Source: DATDIC01 sp963777625
Lineage (GTDB): Bacteria > Pseudomonadota > Alphaproteobacteria > Acetobacterales > Acetobacteraceae
Assembly (NCBI GenBank): GCA_963777625.1
Contig: CAVZRO010000030.1
Span: 1 to 56,618 of the forward strand
Reading direction: 5' to 3'
DNA length: 56,618 nt
Shown: positions 26,215 to 35,210 of the stretch, in pieces
Position numbering within the stretch: position 1 is the stretch's first letter
How the letters are laid out: every line of letters starts with the position of its first letter
Program-made: the position numbers and the translations under genes
The notes under the pieces: generated by a model
What the model saw: only the letters and a program-made list of their open reading frames with translations
Database searches by the model: none
What the model was told of the DNA's origin: nothing

Positions 26215-27597
26215 ATGTCCAACCCCGGAGACGCCGACGCCACGCCGATCACGTCCGTGCGGCAGTTGGCAGAATACATCGAACAAGGCTGTAAGCCGTG
26301 CGAAGCGTGGCGAATTGGCACCGAGCACGAGAAGTTCGGGTTCCGCCGCACCGATCTCGCGCCCCCCCGCTACACTGAGGAGGGTGGCAACCGCGGCACG
26401 ATCCGAGCGCTGCTGGAGGGAATGGCCCGTCATACGAGTGCGGAGCCGATCCTGGATCGCCGCAACCCGATCGGGTTAAAGCAGGGCGACGCCTCCATCG
26501 CGCTGGAACCGGCGGGACAACTGGAGCTGTCTGGCGCACCGGTTGAAACATTGCACGACACCAGGACCGAACTCGCGGCCCATTTTGCCGATGTCCGCAG
26601 CATCGCCGGCGATTTGGGGCTCGGTTTCGCGCCACTCGGCTTTCATCCGACCTGTCGCCGCGACGAGATGCCGTGGATGCCAAAAGGCCGCTACGCGATC
26701 ATGCGTGGCTATATGCCGAAAGTCGGCGAGCTCGGGTTGGACATGATGACCCGCACCTGCACCGTGCAGGTCAACCTGGACTACAGCTCTGAAGCGGACA
26801 TGGTGCGCAAGCTGCGCGTCTCGTTGCTGCTGCAACCGTTGGCCACGGCGCTGTTCGCGAACTCCCCGTTCACGGAGGGGCATCCGAACGGCTTTCTCTC
26901 CTTCCGGGCACAGGTTTGGACCGACACCGACAACCAGCGGTCCGGTATTCCGGAGGTCATGTTCGAGCCGGGGTTCGGATTCGAGCGCTATGCGCAATGG
27001 CTGATCGATAGCGTTCCGATGTATTTCATCTACCGCGACAACCAATATATCGATGTGGCCGGCGCTTCGTTCCGCGCTTTCATGGACGGACGGCTGCACA
27101 AGCTTGCCGGACATGTGGCGACGGTGGGCGATTTCGCCGACCACATGACGACCGTATTTACCGATGTGCGGGTCAAGCGCTTTCTGGAGATGCGCGGGGC
27201 AGACGCCGGCACGCCGGAGATGATGCTGGCGCAGTCGGCGTTCTGGGTTGGCTTGCTCTATGACGACGGCGCTCTCGCGACGGCGGAGGCGCTGCTGCGC
27301 GGTGCCGGCTGGGCCGAAGCAAACGCCTTGCGGCAGGCGGTGCCCCGCCAGGGGCTGGCGGCGCCATGGCGTGGCGGCACCTTGCGCGATCTGGCCACGG
27401 AGGTCCTGCGTGCAGCACTGGATGGGCTTCGCGCGCGCGGCCGCCGGGACGCGAGCGGCCACGACGAAGCCGTGTATCTCTCCCCGCTGGAAATGATCGT
27501 TGCCGGCGCCCCGTGTCAGGCGGAGCACTGGTTGTCGCGCTATCACGGCGCATGGCGCGGTGACGTGCGGCAGATTTTTGCCGAGGCCGAAGTATAG
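26215..27597 (+). CDS. gshA: Glutamate-cysteine ligase, plant/proteobacterial type
   Basis: Makes gamma-glutamylcysteine, the first step of glutathione synthesis. The 460-residue product matches the plant-like class: RIGTEHEKFGFR early (ATP/metal-binding Glu), then ALEPAGQLELSGAP, GFHPTCRRDEMPWMPKGRY, MTRTCTVQVNLDYSSE and QVWTDTDNQRSGIPEVMFE. It follows rsmE and is probably in its operon. The gene ends in a hairpin that overlaps its stop codon. Confidence 0.94.
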   Translation: MSNPGDADATPITSVRQLAEYIEQGCKPCEAWRIGTEHEKFGFRRTDLAPPRYTEEGGNRGTIRALLEGMARHTSAEPILDRRNPIGLKQGDASIALEPAGQLELSGAPVETLHDTRTELAAHFADVRSIAGDLGLGFAPLGFHPTCRRDEMPWMPKGRYAIMRGYMPKVGELGLDMMTRTCTVQVNLDYSSEADMVRKLRVSLLLQPLATALFANSPFTEGHPNGFLSFRAQVWTDTDNQRSGIPEVMFEPGFGFERYAQWLIDSVPMYFIYRDNQYIDVAGASFRAFMDGRLHKLAGHVATVGDFADHMTTVFTDVRVKRFLEMRGADAGTPEMMLAQSAFWVGLLYDDGALATAEALLRGAGWAEANALRQAVPRQGLAAPWRGGTLRDLATEVLRAALDGLRARGRRDASGHDEAVYLSPLEMIVAGAPCQAEHWLSRYHGAWRGDVRQIFAEAEV

Positions 27598-27617
27598 GAC
27601 ACGTCATCGACGTGTCC
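27597..27617 (+). terminator. Hairpin at the end of gshA
   Basis: GGACACGT (27597-27604) pairs perfectly with ACGTGTCC (27610-27617) around a five-base loop, starting in the gshA stop codon. There is no T-run after it, so it would act as a weak or Rho-assisted terminator or as an mRNA 3' end stabiliser. Confidence 0.45.
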
Positions 27618-27682
27618 CGCACTCCGGATGGAATGAGTCGCAGCGAAAAAACTCTGCCGGTTTAACCGGACCTTAGCGCCTT

Positions 27683-27730
27683 GGCTGGTGAAACTGCGTT
27701 GCGCAAAACGCGCGGTTTCAGCCAGGAGGG
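27683..27730 (+). promoter_or_regulatory. Inverted repeat and ribosome-binding site before the DUF1156 gene
   Basis: The left arm (27685-27698, CTGG then TGAAACTGCG) matches the reverse complement of the right arm (27711-27725, CTGGC then TGAAACCGCG) around a 12-base centre. The right arm touches the strong Shine-Dalgarno AGGAGGG (27724-27730) that serves ATG 27743. A second small palindrome, CCGGTT/AACCGG, lies at about 27658-27670. This could be a repressor operator or an RNA hairpin controlling the defence-like genes. No repressor gene is adjacent. Confidence 0.42.
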
Positions 27731-27742
27731 CGACGGCACCGC

Positions 27743-30634
27743 ATGGTCGAACCGCGGCCGTGCAAAAAACTGATCGAGGTTTCGATCCCGCTGGAGGCGA
27801 TCAATGCCGCCGCGGCACGCGAAAAATCGATCCGGCACGGACATCCCTCGACATTGCACCTGTGGTGGGCACGGCGGCCGCTGGCCGCGTGCCGTGCCGT
27901 GCTGTTCGCCCAGTCCGTCGATGATCCGTCGTCCTGGCCGGACCGATTCCCCACCGACGCCGCGCAGCAGATCGAACGCAGCCGCCTGCATCGGCTGATC
28001 GCGCAACTCGCCCCCTGGTCAGCGGCCGGCGACGAAACGATCCTGAACCAGGCGCGCTGGGAGATTGCTCGTTCCATCGCATGGCGCCGCAACGAAGAAC
28101 CGCCGCCGGTATCCGATCCTGCGGCTGTCCGCGCTTATCTGCTGGCATATGCGCCGCCGGTCAGCGATCCGTTCTGCGGCGGTGGCTCAACGCTGCTGGA
28201 AGCGCAGCGCCTGGGATTGCGGGCGGTCGGATCCGATCTCAATCCGGTCGCGGTGCTGATATCGAAGGCGCTGGTTGAGATACCTGCGGCGTTCCGGGAT
28301 CGGCCGGCGATGAACCCGGACAGCAGCAACCCGGATTGGTTGCCGGCAGAAACATGCCGCCGCCCGCGCGGACTGGCGGAGGACGTGCGCTATTACGGAC
28401 GCTGGGTGCGCGAGCAGGCGCAACTGCGGATCGGGCATATGTATCCCACCGCACAATTGCCCGGCAGCATCGAGGCGCCGGTGGTCGCCTGGCTCTGGGC
28501 GCGTACTGTGCGTTCGCCTGACCCGGCGGCGAAGGGCGCGCATGTGCCGCTGATCTCCACCTTCATGCTGTCCACCCGTAAGGCGCGGACCGTCTGGCTC
28601 GACCCGAAGTTGGATCGCGCGGCGGCCGCCTATCGTTTCGTCGTGCGCAGCGGCACGCCCTCGGCCGAGGTCGCGGCGCGGGCGAAACGGGGCACGAAAG
28701 CGTCGCGGGGCGCCAGCTTCCGCTGCCTGTTGACCGGCTCGCCGATAGAGTCCGACTGGATCAAGCAGGAAGCCAGGGCAGGCCGGATGCGGTGCCGCTT
28801 GCTGGCGGTCGCCGTCGAGGGTCGGCGGGGCCGGAGCTATTTGCCCGCCACCGACGTGCAGGAGCAATCCGCCGCTGTGGAGCCGATCGCACTGCCAGAC
28901 CTCGATCAGAAACTGCCCCGGAACCCGCGCTGGTTCGCACCGCCCGACTATGGACTGCCCCGGTTCACGGACCTGTTCACGCCGCGGCAGCTCGTTGCGC
29001 TGGAGACATTCTCGGGGTTGATCGGCGAAGCACGGGAGCTGATCGAACGGGACGCACGCAGTGCCGGCCTGGCCGCTGATGGAGCGCCGTTGCACGAAGG
29101 CGGAACCGGCGCACGCGCCTATGCCGATGCGGTGGTGACCTATCTTGCGTTTGCGCATTCCAAAATGGCCGACCGGGGATCATCGATCTGCACCTGGTTC
29201 ACTGAACGGGATTCCACTCGCCCCACCTTTGCCCGCCAGGCCATCGCAATGACGTGGGATTTCGCGGAACTCAATCCGCTGCTGCGCGGTACCGGCTCGT
29301 ATGCCGGCGCGGTGGAGTGGACGGCGGAAAGTCTTGAGGCCATTCCGCTTGATACAGCCAACGCCACTGTCAGTATGGCGGACGCGACCGGCGATCGGCA
29401 CCATCTCCGCGCCATCGTCAGCACGGATCCCCCGTACTACGACAATATCGGTTACGCCGATCTGTCGGACTTCTTCTACGTGTGGCTCCGCCGCACCCTG
29501 GGTGGGCGCAACGGACAGCCGCCGGTCTGGCCGACGCTGCTCGCCGCGGCACTGACGCCGAAGCAGCCCGAACTGATCGCCAGCCCTTATCGGCACGGCG
29601 GCAAAACCGGTGCCGCCGCATTTTTCATGACTGGCATGGCGCGCGCATTGGCCGCAATGCGGCAGGCGTCGGATCACGATGCGCCGCTGTCCATCTATTA
29701 CGCGTTCAAGCAGTCGGAAGCTGGCAAGGACGGTATCGCCTCGCCCGGCTGGGCCTCGTTTTTACAGGCCGTGGTGGATAGCGGGCTGAGCGTGATCCGA
29801 ACCTGGCCGCTGCGCACCGAGCTGGCGAACCGCATGATAGGGATGAGAACGAACGCGCTCGCATCCTCGATCGTGCTGGTCTGCCGCGGCCGGCCGCCGG
29901 AGAGTCGGGTGGTGGAGCGGGACGTTTTTGTGCGTGCTCTGCGGACCGAGCTGCCCGACGCACTCGCCGCCATCCGTGCCGCTGGCATCGGGCCGGTCGA
30001 TCTGGCGCAATCGGCGATCGGGCCGGGCATGGCCGCGTTCACCCGCTTCGCCGCGGTGCTGGAGCATTCGGGGGACAAGATGACAGTCCGCGCCGCTCTG
30101 GCGCTGATCAACCAGGTGCTGGATGACATCCAGCAGGACGACGACGTCGGTTATGATTTGCCCACACGTTTCGCGCTGGACTGGTTCGAGCAGGCGTGTT
30201 GGGAGACTCAACCGAGCGGACAGGCAATTCTGGTTGCAAATGCGCGCAATATCCCTCTTGCCGCGTTGGTACGAAGCGGTATCGTGATCGCGGAGGCTGG
30301 TAGGGTCCGACTGGCGCGCCGCGAGGAAATGAAGCGGCCGGCGGCTGCGCACGGCGCGACGCCAGCGATCTGGTCAGGCACGCAGCAGCTTGCCCGAGCG
30401 CTGATCGCAGCGGATGGCGGGCACGACAGCGCCGCCCGGGTGATGGACCGGTTGGCGAATCGGGAGGCCGTGCGTGCTCTTGTCTATCGGTTGTACGCGT
30501 TGTGCGACCGGCGCGGCTGGGCGGCCGAGGCGCTGGTGTGGAACCGCGTGGCCGAGGAATGGCGCAGCATTGCCGATCGCGTCCATGCGCGTCAGCCAGC
30601 GACGACACAAGACCTGTTCGAGATCCGCGCGTGA
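27743..30634 (+). CDS. DUF1156 domain DNA methyltransferase
   Basis: A large S-adenosylmethionine-dependent DNA amino-methyltransferase of the kind found in anti-phage arrays. The 963-residue product opens with the DUF1156 signature (KKLIEVSIPLEAINAAAARE, GHPSTLHLWWARRPLAACRA). The SAM-binding motif SDPFCGGGSTLLEA lies near residue 140 and the catalytic motif DPPYYDNIGYADLSDFFY near residue 562, with about 400 residues between them that may hold the target-recognition part. The stop overlaps the GTG of the DUF499 gene by four bases. Target sequence and base (N6-A or N4-C) cannot be read. The frame is uninterrupted, unlike several neighbours. Confidence 0.9.
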   Translation: MVEPRPCKKLIEVSIPLEAINAAAAREKSIRHGHPSTLHLWWARRPLAACRAVLFAQSVDDPSSWPDRFPTDAAQQIERSRLHRLIAQLAPWSAAGDETILNQARWEIARSIAWRRNEEPPPVSDPAAVRAYLLAYAPPVSDPFCGGGSTLLEAQRLGLRAVGSDLNPVAVLISKALVEIPAAFRDRPAMNPDSSNPDWLPAETCRRPRGLAEDVRYYGRWVREQAQLRIGHMYPTAQLPGSIEAPVVAWLWARTVRSPDPAAKGAHVPLISTFMLSTRKARTVWLDPKLDRAAAAYRFVVRSGTPSAEVAARAKRGTKASRGASFRCLLTGSPIESDWIKQEARAGRMRCRLLAVAVEGRRGRSYLPATDVQEQSAAVEPIALPDLDQKLPRNPRWFAPPDYGLPRFTDLFTPRQLVALETFSGLIGEARELIERDARSAGLAADGAPLHEGGTGARAYADAVVTYLAFAHSKMADRGSSICTWFTERDSTRPTFARQAIAMTWDFAELNPLLRGTGSYAGAVEWTAESLEAIPLDTANATVSMADATGDRHHLRAIVSTDPPYYDNIGYADLSDFFYVWLRRTLGGRNGQPPVWPTLLAAALTPKQPELIASPYRHGGKTGAAAFFMTGMARALAAMRQASDHDAPLSIYYAFKQSEAGKDGIASPGWASFLQAVVDSGLSVIRTWPLRTELANRMIGMRTNALASSIVLVCRGRPPESRVVERDVFVRALRTELPDALAAIRAAGIGPVDLAQSAIGPGMAAFTRFAAVLEHSGDKMTVRAALALINQVLDDIQQDDDVGYDLPTRFALDWFEQACWETQPSGQAILVANARNIPLAALVRSGIVIAEAGRVRLARREEMKRPAAAHGATPAIWSGTQQLARALIAADGGHDSAARVMDRLANREAVRALVYRLYALCDRRGWAAEALVWNRVAEEWRSIADRVHARQPATTQDLFEIRA

Positions 30635-33400
30635 CCGCGCAGTCCGGCTTGACACCCTGGCGCCTCGTCGCCCGACCGCATGTCGATGTGCGACAGAACC
30701 GTTTCACCCAGTCGGAGTTTGCCGCCGACCTCACCGCCGTGGAACTCGGCCGTGCCGCGCCCGAGTACCAGGACCCGGCACGGTTCTTCGGCATCACCTT
30801 TCTGACCGAGGGCATGAAGACGCTGCTGGCGAGCGCCGCCGCGCGGCTCGCCGGTACCGGCGGAGAGCCGGCGATAATTCTGCAGTCAGGGTTCGGCGGC
30901 GGCAAGACGCATACGATGCTGGCACTGCGGCATCTTCTTACGTGCGGGGAGCCTGCATCGTTGCCTGGAGTTCGCGCAGCTTGTGCATGGCTCCGGTGCC
31001 CCTGCGCGCTGTTTCACTCTGGTCGGCACGGGGCTCGGCGCCGGGCAGTGCCTGTCGCGCGAGCATGAGCCGCCGCTGCACACGCCATGGGGCCTGATGG
31101 CGTGGCGGCTGGCCGGCCACGCCGGGCTGGAGCTGATGGCAGAAGCGGAGGCGCTGCGGGCCGCGCCGGGATCGGAACGCCTGATACGGCTTCTTGAGCA
31201 GGCCGCACCCTGTCTGCTGATGTTCGATGAGCTGGTGGCGTATGCCCGCGCGCTCGATAGCGGTGCCTTCGAGACGTTCCTCAGCTTCGTGCAATCGCTG
31301 ACGGAGGCCTGCAAGATAGTGCCGCGTACGCTGATCGCCGTATCCCTGATCGGGTCGGATATCGAGGCGGGGGGTGAGCGTGGGGCGGAGGCCCGGCAGC
31401 GGCTCGAGAAACTGTTCGGCCGCATCCACTCGCCCTGGCATCCGGCAAGTGGTTATGAACAGTACGATATTGTCCGTCATCGCCTGTTCGAGCGGCTCGG
31501 CCAGGCGAGCGTAAGCGAACGGGACAAGACGGTGAATGGCTTCGCTGCCCTGTATCGTGCGCACCAGGCGTCGTTCCCCGACGAAGCTGCCGAGAGCCGA
31601 TACAGCGACAGACTCGCTCGCGCCTATCCGATCCATCCCGAGCTGTTCCGGTTGTTCGCGGATGTCTGGACCACCGGCGCTAACGAAACCTTCCAGCAGA
31701 CACGCGGCGTGCTGCGGCTGATGGCCGGCGTAGTCCATGCGCTGTGGCATGCGAAGGACGACAGCGCGCTGATCCTGCCCGGATCGTTGCCGCTATCGGA
31801 CCCGCTGGTACGCGCCATCGCACTGGAGCCGGTCGATCCCCGCTTCGCGGCAATTCTCGACAGCGAGGTAGACGGCGCAACGGCGCGGCCGCAGGCGATC
31901 GAATTGCAGCGGAAGATCTATGGCATGCCGCGCGCTGCCACGCGGGCGGCACGCGCGGTATTCGCGGCCACGGCGCCGCTCCGGGACCCGGCCGCCGGCG
32001 GCATGACAGCCGCCCGCCTGCGCCTGGCCTGTGCGCAACCCGGTGAGCAAATCAACCTGTTCGTCGATGCGCTGCGGGAACTCGCAGAAACCTCGGCCTT
32101 CCTGCACCGCGACGGAGAGCGCTACTGGTTCGCCGCCGAACCGACGCTCAACCAGCTCGCGGCCGAGATCGCCCGCGACATCCCGGCATCTGACGCCGAC
32201 GCGAAGCTGCATGAGCTGCTTGCGGGAGAGACAGGTGACAGCAGGTTTGCCCGCGTCCATGTACCGGTCGAGACCGATCCGACGCTGGTGGAGGATTCGC
32301 GCGTCGTGCGGCTGGTCATTCTCGACCGCCGCTACCCCCATGCCGCACGTGCCAGGACCGATACACCCGCCCTGCTGATGGCCGCTTCGGTACTCCAGCA
32401 GCGGGGGTCAGTTCAGCGGCAATATCGCAATGCATTGCTGTTCGTCGCGGCGGATGCTGCGCTGCTGGAAGACGCACGCTGGGCGGTCTGTCGCCTGATC
32501 GCCTGGACCACGATCCTGCGCCGCGCGGATCAGGAGTTGCAATTGTCGGCGTCGCGCCAGTCAGCGGTGCGGGCGCGGCGGGACGAGGCGTTCTTCGCGG
32601 CCCGCCGTGCGATCCGGGCTGCATGGTCGCACCTGATCGTGCCGTGCTGGCCGGACGACAATGCGGACGCAGCTCTGCCAGGGTTCGTTTTGCATGTAGC
32701 CCCGGTGCAGAACGGGACCGGTGAGCGGAGCATCGCGCAGGCGTCGTTCGAGCGTGCGGCGCGCGACGGGTTTGTCGTCGTGGCCAAACTCGGCGGACCA
32801 ATTCTGAAAATGCTGCTGGACCGGGTGATCGGAGAACGGGCGCACATCGCCGTGCGTGAGCTTGCCGAATGGAGCGCGCGCTACCTTTACATGAAACGGC
32901 TGCATACCGAGACGCTACTGGCCGGGGCAATCGAGGAACTGGTTGGTCCGGCCGAGGCCGGCTACGCCTGGGCCGACAGCGTGGATGAAACAACCGGTCG
33001 CTATGACGGCCTGCGGTTCGGCCGGGTGCTGTTTCCCGATCTACGCGGGGACGGCGTTCTGGTGCGTCTGGAGATTGCGCAACGACAGGCAGCGACCGAC
33101 GCGAGCCAGCGTATGATACGGCCCAGCTCCGGGGGATTTGCCGAGGAATTACCTGCGCCGCTGGTTCCGCCGAAGCGCCGATTTTCCGGGGTCGTGCCGG
33201 TGGATGCCGGGCGCCCCGGCCCACAGGTCGCGCGTATCGCCCGCGCCATTACGGACGAACTCGCGGCGGCAACCGACGCAACTGTAATCATGCAACTGGA
33301 GATCACCGCACATCGCCAGACGGGATTTGCCGAAACCACGGTCTCCGCGCTCACCGCCCGCGCCGCGGCGCTGCGATTCACGCGGAGCGAGTTCGAGTAA
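30631..33400 (+). CDS. DUF499 domain ATPase, one frameshift
   Basis: A large P-loop ATPase paired with DUF1156 methyltransferases. Translation starts at GTG 30631, overlapping the upstream stop. The early part includes QNRFTQSEFAADL, FLTEGMKTLL and the Walker A loop QSGFGGGKTHTMLALRHLL near residue 88. A single-base shift near 30965 moves the frame to EFAQLVHGSGAPARC and onward. The Walker-B-like CLLMFDELVAYARAL follows, then SLIGSDIEAGGE and RGVLRLMAGVVHALW, typical of the family. The joined length is about 920 residues. In the given sequence the protein would truncate soon after Walker A. It ends 40 bases before the nested repeat element. Confidence 0.88.
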
Positions 33401-33439
33401 TGCCAGACGGCACCTGCACCGCATCAAGGATAATTACCT

Positions 33440-33751
33440 AGGGCTCGTCATGAAATAACCAAATCGACCGTCATTCCCGCGAAAGCGGGAATCCAGCGGG
33501 CGGCGGTAAATTTCTGAGTTCACACACCAAGTGCAACACCCCTGGAACCGCGGAAGATGGCCCTTTTCCTGGGATGGAGGCGGTGCTGTGGATAAGTGGC
33601 CGTCCGAAGCGGCTTGCAGCGTCGCCGATTCCACGGAGCCACTTATCCACGGCAGAAAGCCCCGTCAGAGGGTGTTGCACTTCGAACGTGAGTTCACCTT
33701 CCCGCTTTCGCGGGAATGACGAGATGACGCGGTTATTTCCGAACAACTCCT
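33440..33751. repeat. Miniature inverted-repeat element, copy A (with inner insertion)
   Basis: The outer ends match copy B at 50594-50717 in reverse orientation: AGGGCTCGTCATGAAATAAC (from 33440) and the GGAGTTGTTCGGAAA-type end (reverse strand, up to 33751). Each end carries the hairpin ATTCCCGCGAAAGCGGGAAT (33473-33492) or its near copy (33699-33716). In copy B these hairpins are 20 bases apart; here about 200 bases of other inverted-repeat DNA separate them. No transposase is encoded, so it would depend on an enzyme acting in trans. Confidence 0.75.
33529..33682. repeat. Inner inverted-repeat element nested in copy A
   Basis: The sequence AAGTGCAACACC (33529-33540) is repeated in inverse as GGTGTTGCACTT (33671-33682). 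Inside it, GTGGATAAGTGGC (33588-33600) is a perfect inverted repeat of GCCACTTATCCAC (33638-33650). The ends resemble those I remember for IS30-type elements, but no transposase is present, so this would be a non-autonomous derivative. Family assignment is tentative. Confidence 0.5.
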
Positions 33752-34176
33752 TACGAGTCGGCGGGCGATGTCGATCACCCGATATGCCTCGCTCCAGAGC
33801 GCATAATTCTCCAGCCGCTCGACCGGCGCCCACAGTGCCTCCGACACATCGGATCCGGCAATCGGGTCGCCGGCCAGCCAGGCGCCGGCATAATCGATGA
33901 TCGTGTAATGAAACTGCACGCGCCCGTCAAGGTCCGGCCGAATATTGTCCACTGCGGCGGCGAGCTGCAACGGCCGGCAACGATCCCGGTCTCCTCGGCC
34001 AGCTCGCGCCGTGCCGCTTGCTCCATCGTCTCGCCCAGCTCCTGAGCGCCACCGGGCAATGTCCAGCTTCCCACATTCGGCGGCTTGCCGCGGCGCACCA
34101 GAAGCACCGAATCACCTTTAAGAACGACGATCCCAATTCCAACGATCGGTCGAACTGGATATTCCCGGTCGCTCAC
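33665..34176 (-). CDS. Nudix hydrolase, one frameshift, C-terminus built from repeat DNA
   Basis: Nudix enzymes hydrolyse nucleoside diphosphates linked to other groups. GTG 34176 gives MSDREYPVRPIVGIGIVVL and overlaps the DUF4340 stop. The Nudix box GGAQELGETMEQAARREL plus AEETGI is complete. A base shift near 33975 moves the frame to DGRVQFHYTIIDYAGAW and ALWAPVERLENYALWSE. The natural end seems to be near ARRLVR, after which translation runs into copy A of the repeat (SCSEITASSRHSRESGK) and stops at 33665. The element therefore replaced the original stop. Substrate unknown. Confidence 0.82.
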
Positions 34177-35210
34177 TGCGATACGTTGCCGGGTGCGGCC
34201 TTGTCGTCCGGCTTCTTTTCCAGATCCGTCAATCGCGGCACCAGCGCGGTCTCCTTCCAGGTGGCAAGCTGGTACGTCCACGGCCCCACGCGCTTTTCCA
34301 GCGCGCCCGCCTCGGCTTTTGCAGCGCCATCCCCGGTCACGTCGAACCGCGCCAGCATGGTCTTGCCGTTCTGATACAGTCGCACCGTCACGCCGAGTCC
34401 GTTCGTCGTGGTGAAAACCGTCTGGCCGATCTCACCCGTCGTCGGAGCTGCGCCGGGGACCACATCCTCGCAATTGAGCTGCTCCAGCCCGCGCGCCAGA
34501 TCATCCAGCTTGTCGTCATCGAGTGGCGCATGCGCGTTGGGCGCCATCATGGTCAGCTTTCCGTCTTTCGCGTCGAATGCCAGCGTCGTCCCGTCGCGCT
34601 GCACCGACACATGCGCGATGTGCGTATGATCGATGTTAAGAATATCGCGCCGCATCCAAAGCTGCGGGTCGGCGTCGACCGACAGGCTGCCTTGCGCCAG
34701 CCAGCTCTGCGCCTCATCCGGGCGTCGCACGAACACTTCATCCGGCACGTTCCCGGCCGTCAGCACACGACTGTGCCCGACAATCAGTGCCGCGATCGGT
34801 TTGCCCGCGGCATCCAGCACACGCAGCAGATTAGCCGTGGAGTCCGGCGCGTTGGGATCCTGCACCCCCAGCCTGGCATATTCAGACGGCTGCGTCGTGC
34901 GCGGCTCGACCAGCCGAAGCTCCGTCAGCGCGGTCAGCATGCTGCGCAGCTTCTCCGGCTCCACCGGATACCCGCCCCGGTCCGCCAGCCCCCATGTATC
35001 GCCGTAGCGGCGGATGTCCAGCGTCTTGCCCTGGTGTGCTACCTGCACCTCCGCGGCGTTCTGCAGCCGCGCCGCCAGATCGGGGAACATCAGCTTCCCC
35101 GCATCGATCGACTGCGCCGCGCCGGGAAGCTGCGCCGGCCCGAAATACCATCCTGCCGCCAGCACCACGGCCCCGACAATCAGCAGGCCAAACCCGGTCC
35201 GCGGCCTCAT
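34173..35210 (-). CDS. DUF4340 domain protein
   Basis: The 345-residue product begins MRPRTGFGLLIVGAVVLA, a single N-terminal membrane anchor; the rest is probably periplasmic (for example GKTLDIRRYGDTWGLADRGG, LTALTELRLVEPRTTQPSEY). DUF4340 proteins usually accompany GldG-type ABC systems, as here: the start overlaps the GldG stop by four bases and the stop overlaps the Nudix GTG. It is probably an accessory exported subunit. Function unknown. Confidence 0.88.
   Translation of the reverse strand: MRPRTGFGLLIVGAVVLAAGWYFGPAQLPGAAQSIDAGKLMFPDLAARLQNAAEVQVAHQGKTLDIRRYGDTWGLADRGGYPVEPEKLRSMLTALTELRLVEPRTTQPSEYARLGVQDPNAPDSTANLLRVLDAAGKPIAALIVGHSRVLTAGNVPDEVFVRRPDEAQSWLAQGSLSVDADPQLWMRRDILNIDHTHIAHVSVQRDGTTLAFDAKDGKLTMMAPNAHAPLDDDKLDDLARGLEQLNCEDVVPGAAPTTGEIGQTVFTTTNGLGVTVRLYQNGKTMLARFDVTGDGAAKAEAGALEKRVGPWTYQLATWKETALVPRLTDLEKKPDDKAAPGNVSQ

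Noticed and set aside
33587..33651. Origin of replication based on two DnaA-like boxes
   Set aside because: Only two boxes exist, within a repeat element's palindrome. There is no AT-rich unwinding region and no dnaA, dnaN or similar gene nearby.
33440..33751. CRISPR array
   Set aside because: The repeated units are inverted palindromes at element ends, with no series of evenly spaced direct repeats and no cas genes in the window.
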